Part shown: positions 59,102 through 64,000 of the stretch, one piece after another
Layout: each line of letters begins with the position of its first letter
Position numbering within the stretch: position 1 is the stretch's first letter
From: Halanaerobiaceae bacterium
Lineage (GTDB): Bacteria > Bacillota > Halanaerobiia > Halanaerobiales > Halarsenatibacteraceae
Direction: 5' to 3'
DNA: 64,000 nucleotides
NCBI GenBank assembly: GCA_003553485.1
Contig: PWEJ01000088.1
Location: 1 to 64,000, forward strand
The notes under the pieces: model-generated
The model's input: the letters and a program-made list of their open reading frames with translations, nothing else
Told to the model about the DNA's origin: nothing
Databases searched by the model: none
Position numbers and translations under genes: made by a program

Positions 59102-60376
59102 ATGTTTAATGAACTCAGAAATTATAGTAGGATAATTGTTTATGTTGTAGTTGTGGCCTTTGTGATTTCTGGTGGTTTTATGGGTTATGGAGCTCTCTTT
59201 GGCGGTAATGGAGGGGGGCAGCAGCCAGGAGAACAACCAGATATAGATGATGCAATTGTTACCGTTAATGACCATGAGATTCCCCGACAGCAATATCTCA
59301 ATGTCTTAGATAATTATAGACAACAAACAGCTAATTTTACTCGTTCCCAGATGTTACCTTTCCGTCTTAGCATTTTGGAATCTTTAATTGAAGAAAGCCT
59401 TCTTTTCCAGGAAGCAGAGAATAGAGGGATTAGTCCAGAGGTTTCGGAAGTTGAAATAGAAGAATATATTGAACAGATATTAGAACAAAATCAGATGGAA
59501 ATGGAAGAATTGGAAGAAGTTATGGAGATGCAGGGCTTGACTATGGATCAACTAAGACAGAGCCTTCGCCAATCTTTAGAACAGCAGGCTATGATAGAAG
59601 AAGTAATCGCCGATATTGAAGGTGAAGTTTCAGTATCGGAAGAAGAGATAGAAGAGAGATTTGCTGAGCTTTATGGAGAAGAAGATCTATCTGAAGATGA
59701 AGCTGAAGAAGCCCGAGAGGAAATCAAAGCCGATTTAACTGCTGAAAAAGAGGAAGAAGTTTTTGCCAGCTGGTTAGAGGAAAAATGGGAAACAGCTGAT
59801 ATTGAAATAAAAGATAATAGTTTACAGGCCCTAAAATACCTCGAACAGGGCCAATTTACTGAAGCCAGAGAGCTATTTTATCAAGAGTTAGAATATAGCA
59901 CTGATTCGGCCTTATATATCTTCCTGGCTGAAACCTATCAGGAAGAAGAATTATATGATGAAGCAGAGGAAGTGCTCCTCGAGGCCCTAGAAGTTGACCC
60001 GGAAAATTGGGAGTTGGCCTATCATCTAGGCGAGCACTATCGTTTAACTGAAGATGATGAAAAGGCTTTAGAGATGTTTGATCAGGCTTCAGAATATGCC
60101 GGACAGAATTTAATGGCTCGTTATCAGTTGAATTTAGCCTATACTCAGTTAGAGGCTGAAGACAGAGCCGCTGAAGAGATGGATGAATTTATAGAGTTGC
60201 AGGAAGAATATCAAGAGGTAGGAGCTCAAGAGGGTATGGCTCCTTTGCCTGAAGAGGAAGAGATGGAAGAAGAGGATATTGAAGAATTAGAAGAAGAGAT
60301 GCAGGAAGAAGTAGAGGATTTGGCTCCAGAAGGAGAAAGTGAGGAGCCCCTGGAAGAAACTGAACCGATTGAATAA
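59102..60376 (+). CDS. Membrane-anchored SurA_N-like chaperone with TPR and acidic tail
   Basis: 424 aa. N-terminal TM (about 10-30), a Gly/Gln linker, an extracytoplasmic SurA_N_3-type domain (about 45-215, VTVNDHEIPRQQYLNVL and ESLIEESLLFQEAENRG), then two or three TPR units (about 240-360, DSALYIFLAETYQEEELYDEAE) and a long acidic tail from about 385. SurA-type chaperones normally add a PPIase domain; here TPR replaces it. Probable role: folding or quality control of exported proteins. RBS AGAGGAGG. Confidence 0.8.
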   Translation: MFNELRNYSRIIVYVVVVAFVISGGFMGYGALFGGNGGGQQPGEQPDIDDAIVTVNDHEIPRQQYLNVLDNYRQQTANFTRSQMLPFRLSILESLIEESLLFQEAENRGISPEVSEVEIEEYIEQILEQNQMEMEELEEVMEMQGLTMDQLRQSLRQSLEQQAMIEEVIADIEGEVSVSEEEIEERFAELYGEEDLSEDEAEEAREEIKADLTAEKEEEVFASWLEEKWETADIEIKDNSLQALKYLEQGQFTEARELFYQELEYSTDSALYIFLAETYQEEELYDEAEEVLLEALEVDPENWELAYHLGEHYRLTEDDEKALEMFDQASEYAGQNLMARYQLNLAYTQLEAEDRAAEEMDEFIELQEEYQEVGAQEGMAPLPEEEEMEEEDIEELEEEMQEEVEDLAPEGESEEPLEETEPIE

Positions 60377-60409
60377 TTATTAGAGCCAAAAACTAGTTCA
60401 GCATTAAAA

Positions 60410-60452
60410 GCATACCAGGATATGGGTTTATATCCTGGTATGCTTTATCTCT
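60410..60452 (+). terminator. Terminator after the SurA_N/TPR gene
   Basis: A 14-bp perfect stem GCATACCAGGATAT/ATATCCTGGTATGC (60410-60423, 60430-60443), 6-nt loop, then TTTATCTCTT. Confidence 0.9.
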
Positions 60453-60505
60453 TAGTAAATTTAAGATAATAAAACAATAAAATATTAATTAAATAGGTGA
60501 TACTT

Positions 60506-61756
60506 ATGTCAATTAAAGCTCCTAGAGGCACCAAAGATATTCTGCCTCCAGAGTCTGCTAAGTGGTCTTACATGGAGAAAAAAGCTAGAGAAATATGTCG
60601 CAGGTATAATTATTTGGAGATTAAAACTCCCATATTTGAACATACAGAACTTTTTGCCCGGGGTATTGGTGAAGGAACAGATATTGTCCAAAAAGAGATG
60701 TATTCTTTTACCGATCGAGGTGGTCGCAGTATCACTCTCAGGCCTGAGGGTACCGCTCCTGTAGTAAGGTCTTTTTTAGAGCAAAAATTATACGGACAGG
60801 CTTTACCAAAAAAGTTTTTTTATTTTGGTCCCATGTTCCGCTATGAAAGGCCTCAGGCTGGCAGATATCGGCAGTTCCATCAATTTGGGGTAGAAGTTAT
60901 TGGTAGTGATGAACCGGCTGTCGATGTTGAAACTATAATCCTGGGGATTGATTTTATTGAAGAGCTGGGGTTAAAGGATTTTTTTGTGGAAATAAATAGT
61001 ATTGGTTGCCCTAAATGCCGCCCCAGATATTTAGATAAACTAAAAAACTATTTGGAAGGGCAAGAAGATTTTTGTTCCAACTGTCAAAATAGAATTGACA
61101 CCAACCCCTTAAGGGTTTTGGATTGCAAAAATCCTGACTGCCAGGAACTGCTCAAGCAGGCACCAAAGATCAATGATTTTCTTTGTGCTGAATGTGCCAG
61201 TAACTTTTCTCAGGTTAAAGAAGGGTTGGATTATCTGGGTTTAAGTTATCGGGAAGACCCTACCCTCGTTCGAGGGTTAGATTATTATACAAATACCGTC
61301 TTTGAAGTTAAATCTAATGATTTAGGAGCTCAGGATGCTATTTTTTCCGGTGGTAGATATAATGGACTGCTAAAGGAAATTGGAGATAGAGATATTCCTG
61401 CCACGGGGTTTGCCCTGGGCTTAGAAAGACTGGAATTACTTCTAAAAGAAGAAGCAGCTAACTTTGGAAGTGACCTGGAAGTCTACATAACTACCATCGG
61501 AGAAGAGGCAGAGGCCTTTTCTATCTCTTTGCTGCGGCAGATTAGAGCAGCAGGAATATCTGCTGACCGTGATTATGGTGGGCGGAGTATCGGCAGTCAG
61601 ATGAAAGATGCTGACCGCAAAAATGCAAACTATTGTCTGATTATCGGTAGTGATGAATTAAAATCGCAGGCAGCTACAGTGAGAAACATGCAGACTGGAG
61701 ACGAAGAAGAAGTTGCTTTAAAAGAAATCACTAACTATCTTACTAAAAGTTTATAA
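60506..61756 (+). CDS. hisS: Histidyl-tRNA synthetase
   Basis: 416 aa. Class II core motifs: motif 2 FYFGPMFRYERPQAGRYRQF, HisA LVRGLDYYTNTVFE, motif 3 GFALGLERLELL. A Cys-rich segment (GCPKCRPRY to LCAEC) is present, as in a branch of bacterial HisRS. Start ATG 60506; a GTG at 60497 sits in the RBS region. No T-box leader; a terminator and about 55 nt precede it. Confidence 0.97.
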   Translation: MSIKAPRGTKDILPPESAKWSYMEKKAREICRRYNYLEIKTPIFEHTELFARGIGEGTDIVQKEMYSFTDRGGRSITLRPEGTAPVVRSFLEQKLYGQALPKKFFYFGPMFRYERPQAGRYRQFHQFGVEVIGSDEPAVDVETIILGIDFIEELGLKDFFVEINSIGCPKCRPRYLDKLKNYLEGQEDFCSNCQNRIDTNPLRVLDCKNPDCQELLKQAPKINDFLCAECASNFSQVKEGLDYLGLSYREDPTLVRGLDYYTNTVFEVKSNDLGAQDAIFSGGRYNGLLKEIGDRDIPATGFALGLERLELLLKEEAANFGSDLEVYITTIGEEAEAFSISLLRQIRAAGISADRDYGGRSIGSQMKDADRKNANYCLIIGSDELKSQAATVRNMQTGDEEEVALKEITNYLTKSL

Positions 61757-61794
61757 TTAAAATTGAGTAGGGCTGAATGGTGAAGGAGAGTGGG

Positions 61795-63564
61795 ATGATG
61801 GAATTAGCTAGAACAAATAACTGTAATGAACTTGATAGTGATTATATTGGAGAGACTGTTGTGGTAGCGGGTTGGGTGCAGAGAACAAGAGATCATGGCT
61901 CTTTACTTTTTGTTGATCTGCGAGATAGATCAGGTATCGTGCAACTTGTTTTTTCTACCAAAATTGCAGAAGAGGCCTTCAAAATAGCAGAATCTTTAGG
62001 GCAGGAAGATGTAATAGCGGTCCGGGGTTTGATTAGAAAGAGACCAGCAGAGAATGTTAATGCTGATCTTCCCACCGGTGAAATTGAAATAATGGGAGAG
62101 GAAATAGAGCTGTTATCAGCCTCTGATACCCCTCCCTTTCTTATTGAAGACGGTGTAAAAGCAGGAGAGGATCTAAGATTAGAATATCGTTATTTAGATC
62201 TACGCCGTCCAGAAATGCTCGAAACAGTTAAAATCAAACATCAGGTTATGCAGACTACCAGGAAATTTTTAAGCGATAACGGTTATTGGGAGGTGGAGAC
62301 CCCTATCTTGACTCGCAGTACCCCTGAGGGAGCAAGAGATTATTTGGTCCCCAGTCGTCTTCACCGGGGCAAATTTTATGCTCTGCCCCAATCACCACAG
62401 TTATTTAAACAAATATTGATGGCTTCCGGTGTGGAGAAATATTTTCAGATTGCTCGCTGTTTTCGGGATGAAGATTTAAGGGCTAATCGACAACCAGAAT
62501 TCACCCAGATTGATATTGAAATTTCTTTTCCTAACCTGGTTGACTTTAAAGCTGAGATGGAAGAGCTGATAAGGCAAATCTTTGCCATTAATGATATAGT
62601 TTTCCCTAACAAAGTCCCCAGCCTCAGCTATCAAGAAGCCATGGACTGGTATGGTTCTGATAGTCCGGACACTCGTTTTGGTCTAAAGATAAGAGATTTA
62701 TCAGCTATCTTTGCTGACAGTGAATTTAGAGTTTTCAGCTCCACTATTGCTGAAGGAGGTACCGTTAGAGCCCTGAAAGTAAAGGAGGGGGCTAGCTTTA
62801 GCAGAAGTCAGCTCGATAAACTGGAAGAGAAAGTTAAGGAATATGGCGCTAAGGGACTGGCCTGGCTGGCCTTTACTGAAAGTGAAATCAAGTCTCCCAT
62901 CGTCAAATTTTTAAGTGAAGAAGAAATCGCCAGATTACGCCAACAGCTCGAGATTGAGCAGGGGGATTTAGTGTTGATAGTAGCTTCTGATTACAAGACT
63001 GCAGTAACATCTTTAGGCCAATTGAGGCTTCTTTTAGCAGAAAAGCTGGATTTAATCCCGGCTAATCAATATAATCTCTTATGGATAGAAGATTTCCCCC
63101 TCTTTAGTTATAATGAAGAGGAGGCAAGGTATGAAGCTGAACATCATCCCTTTACTGCTCCTTTAGAAGAGGATATTGAACTTTTAGAGGAAAATCCCGA
63201 TCAGGTAAGGGCAGCAGCCTATGATCTGGTTTTAAATGGGGAAGAGATTGGGGGAGGAAGTTTAAGAATAAATAATAAAGAACTGCAAAGCAAGGTATTT
63301 TCACTATTAAACATGTCAGCAGAGGAAGCCCAGGAAAAATTTGGTTTTCTCCTGCAAGCCTTTGAATATGGTACTCCACCCCATGGAGGAATCGCCTTTG
63401 GCCTGGATAGGATAATAATGATATTGTCGGGAAGAAATTCGATTCGTGATGTGATAGCTTTTCCCAAGACTCAGCGAGCTACTTCACCAATGACTAAAGC
63501 TCCTGGAAAAGTCAGCAGGAAGCAATTAGAAGAATTGAATTTAGAGATATCTGCTGAGGAATAG
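61795..63564 (+). CDS. aspS: Aspartyl-tRNA synthetase
   Basis: 589 aa, bacterial-type with anticodon-binding OB fold (VVAGWVQRTRDHGSLLFVDLRDRSG), GAD insert domain (about 300-420) and class II motifs (RQPEFTQIDIE, GIAFGLDRI). May be discriminating or non-discriminating; sequence alone does not say. Start ATG 61795 (61798 also possible) after AAGGAG. Downstream of hisS, the usual pair. Confidence 0.97.
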   Translation: MMELARTNNCNELDSDYIGETVVVAGWVQRTRDHGSLLFVDLRDRSGIVQLVFSTKIAEEAFKIAESLGQEDVIAVRGLIRKRPAENVNADLPTGEIEIMGEEIELLSASDTPPFLIEDGVKAGEDLRLEYRYLDLRRPEMLETVKIKHQVMQTTRKFLSDNGYWEVETPILTRSTPEGARDYLVPSRLHRGKFYALPQSPQLFKQILMASGVEKYFQIARCFRDEDLRANRQPEFTQIDIEISFPNLVDFKAEMEELIRQIFAINDIVFPNKVPSLSYQEAMDWYGSDSPDTRFGLKIRDLSAIFADSEFRVFSSTIAEGGTVRALKVKEGASFSRSQLDKLEEKVKEYGAKGLAWLAFTESEIKSPIVKFLSEEEIARLRQQLEIEQGDLVLIVASDYKTAVTSLGQLRLLLAEKLDLIPANQYNLLWIEDFPLFSYNEEEARYEAEHHPFTAPLEEDIELLEENPDQVRAAAYDLVLNGEEIGGGSLRINNKELQSKVFSLLNMSAEEAQEKFGFLLQAFEYGTPPHGGIAFGLDRIIMILSGRNSIRDVIAFPKTQRATSPMTKAPGKVSRKQLEELNLEISAEE

Positions 63565-63587
63565 CAAATAAAATTTTGCTGACCATC

Positions 63588-63616
63588 TTGCTAATTATTA
63601 ATAATTATGATATTAT
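63588..63616 (+). promoter_or_regulatory. Promoter of the 6S RNA gene
   Basis: TTGCTA (63588-63593), 17-nt spacer, TATTAT (63611-63616) with TGA ahead (extended -10). Confidence 0.7.
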
Positions 63617-63629
63617 TTAGATAATAAAA

Positions 63630-63802
63630 GAGTTCTACCATGCCCGTGATGGTTCAAAAATTTTGACCAACACTAATACATTGGGAGCCTGTCTCTATTT
63701 GGGGCGCAGAAGCCCTGCTGGGGACCTGCAAATCAAATAGGAGGGCACCCACTTTGCAGATAGGGATCAAAATTCTCAACCCACACGGCATGGTGGAACT
63801 TT
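63630..63802 (+). ncRNA. ssrS: 6S RNA (RNA polymerase-binding regulatory RNA)
   Basis: About 170 nt between aspS and the window end. The 5' segment (GTTCTACCATGCCCGTG, from 63632) pairs with the 3' segment (CACGGCATGGTGGAAC, to about 63799) as a long closing stem with one bulge. Inner segments can pair around an open middle region, consistent with the 6S central bubble. A T-run follows. In B. subtilis the 6S-1 gene bsrA lies at aspS, giving independent contextual support. 6S RNA mimics an open promoter and sequesters sigma-A holoenzyme. Confidence 0.82.
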
Positions 63803-63812
63803 TTTATTTTAA
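63799..63812 (+). terminator. T-run terminating 6S RNA
   Basis: The closing helix of the 6S RNA is followed by TTTTTTATTTT, working as an intrinsic terminator of that gene. Confidence 0.7.
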
Positions 63813-63835
63813 TTAAGGTATAAACAAATAAATGA

Positions 63836-64000
63836 TTAACCATTTTGGGCTTTATCAATGGCTGCTTTAGTAGCGGCAAAAAGACAATCACCGGCAGTAA
63901 AAATATTATGCCTGCCAACCTTAGCTGTTAGTCCATAGCTGGCAAAAATTTTGCTCAACTCTTTACTCAAACCACAGATAAAGACCTGCCCCTGATGCTG
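63836..64000 (-). CDS. STAS-domain protein, C-terminal 54 residues (gene continues past window edge)
   Basis: Reading the minus strand from the right edge, 54 codons run without a stop to TAA (TTA on plus at 63836-63838). VFICGLSKELSKIFASYGL and NIFTAGDCLFAATKAAID resemble the end of the STAS domain of SulP/SLC26 permeases or related anti-sigma-antagonist-like proteins. Function can only be named broadly from this fragment. Convergent with the 6S RNA. Confidence 0.55.
   Translation of the reverse strand, partial: QHQGQVFICGLSKELSKIFASYGLTAKVGRHNIFTAGDCLFAATKAAIDKAQNG

Noticed and set aside
63733-63918. Minus-strand ORF over the 6S RNA and STAS fragment
   Set aside because: It runs through the 6S RNA 3' stem in a frame different from the STAS reading; composition is unlike a protein.

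Overview
This 64 kb window is a dense, almost fully co-directional (+ strand) stretch of housekeeping chromosome from a low-GC, strictly anaerobic-looking Firmicute. Gene order (lepA-hemW-hrcA-grpE-dnaK-dnaJ-prmA-rsmE-mtaB; phoH-pgpH-ybeY...cdd-era...recO-glyQS-PPSR...dnaG-rpoD; yebC-ruvCAB-queA-tgt-yajC...secDF...recJ-apt-rel-dtd...hisS-aspS) is the classical Bacillus/Clostridia order. The glutamate/aspartate-rich proteins (GrpE N-terminus, DnaK tail, the SurA_N/TPR protein) and the E. coli-like (type A) RNase P RNA fit a halophilic member of the Halanaerobiales. That assignment is inference from style and synteny, not from a database match.

Layout. 1-900: 3' end of holA and convergent rpsT (the only complete minus-strand gene). 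975-12,420: lepA/hemW, then the HrcA/CIRCE heat-shock operon running on into prmA, rsmE, mtaB and a HIT protein. 12,420-17,110: an accessory island with a Tat-exported four-cluster ferredoxin subunit, a Tat-exported PsrA/PhsA-like molybdopterin oxidoreductase and moeA, closed by a strong terminator. 17,155-22,720: membrane-organisation genes (NfeD, FloA, a basic single-TM protein) and PEP synthase. 22,744-31,810: phoH, pgpH, ybeY, corC-like, a YerB/DUF3048 protein, cdd, era, deoC, recO. 31,875-39,650: glyQS, PPSR (regulator of PEP synthase/PPDK), dNTPase, dnaG, rpoD. 39,740-42,045: a CAT-anticodon tRNA, a Nif3/YqfO protein, RNase P RNA and two tiny coupled genes. 42,044-52,520: yebC, ruvCAB, queA, tgt, yajC, lepB, secD, secF, a phasin-like coiled coil and an AarF/UbiB kinase. 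52,560-63,565: recJ, apt, rel, dtd, a metallo-hydrolase, a SurA_N/TPR membrane protein, hisS, aspS. 63,588-63,810: a 6S RNA gene that is easily missed. The right edge holds the end of a minus-strand STAS-domain gene.

How it works together: chaperone supply with CIRCE control, translation factors and tRNA modification, replication priming with the primary sigma factor, recombination, protein export and the stringent response occupy most of the window. Three structural RNA genes (tRNA, RNase P, 6S) have near-consensus sigma-A promoters (TTGACA/TATAAT-like boxes with 17-nt spacing).

Most worth following up: the two-subunit exported Mo/Fe-S reductase lacking a membrane anchor; the SurA_N-TPR-acidic-tail protein; the small genes behind rnpB; the coiled-coil/AarF kinase pair in an organism that looks anaerobic; lepB inserted between yajC and secDF; and the conserved-looking C-terminus of the FloA-adjacent basic protein. 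I see no CRISPR array, insertion sequence, prophage or recognisable defence system in this window.
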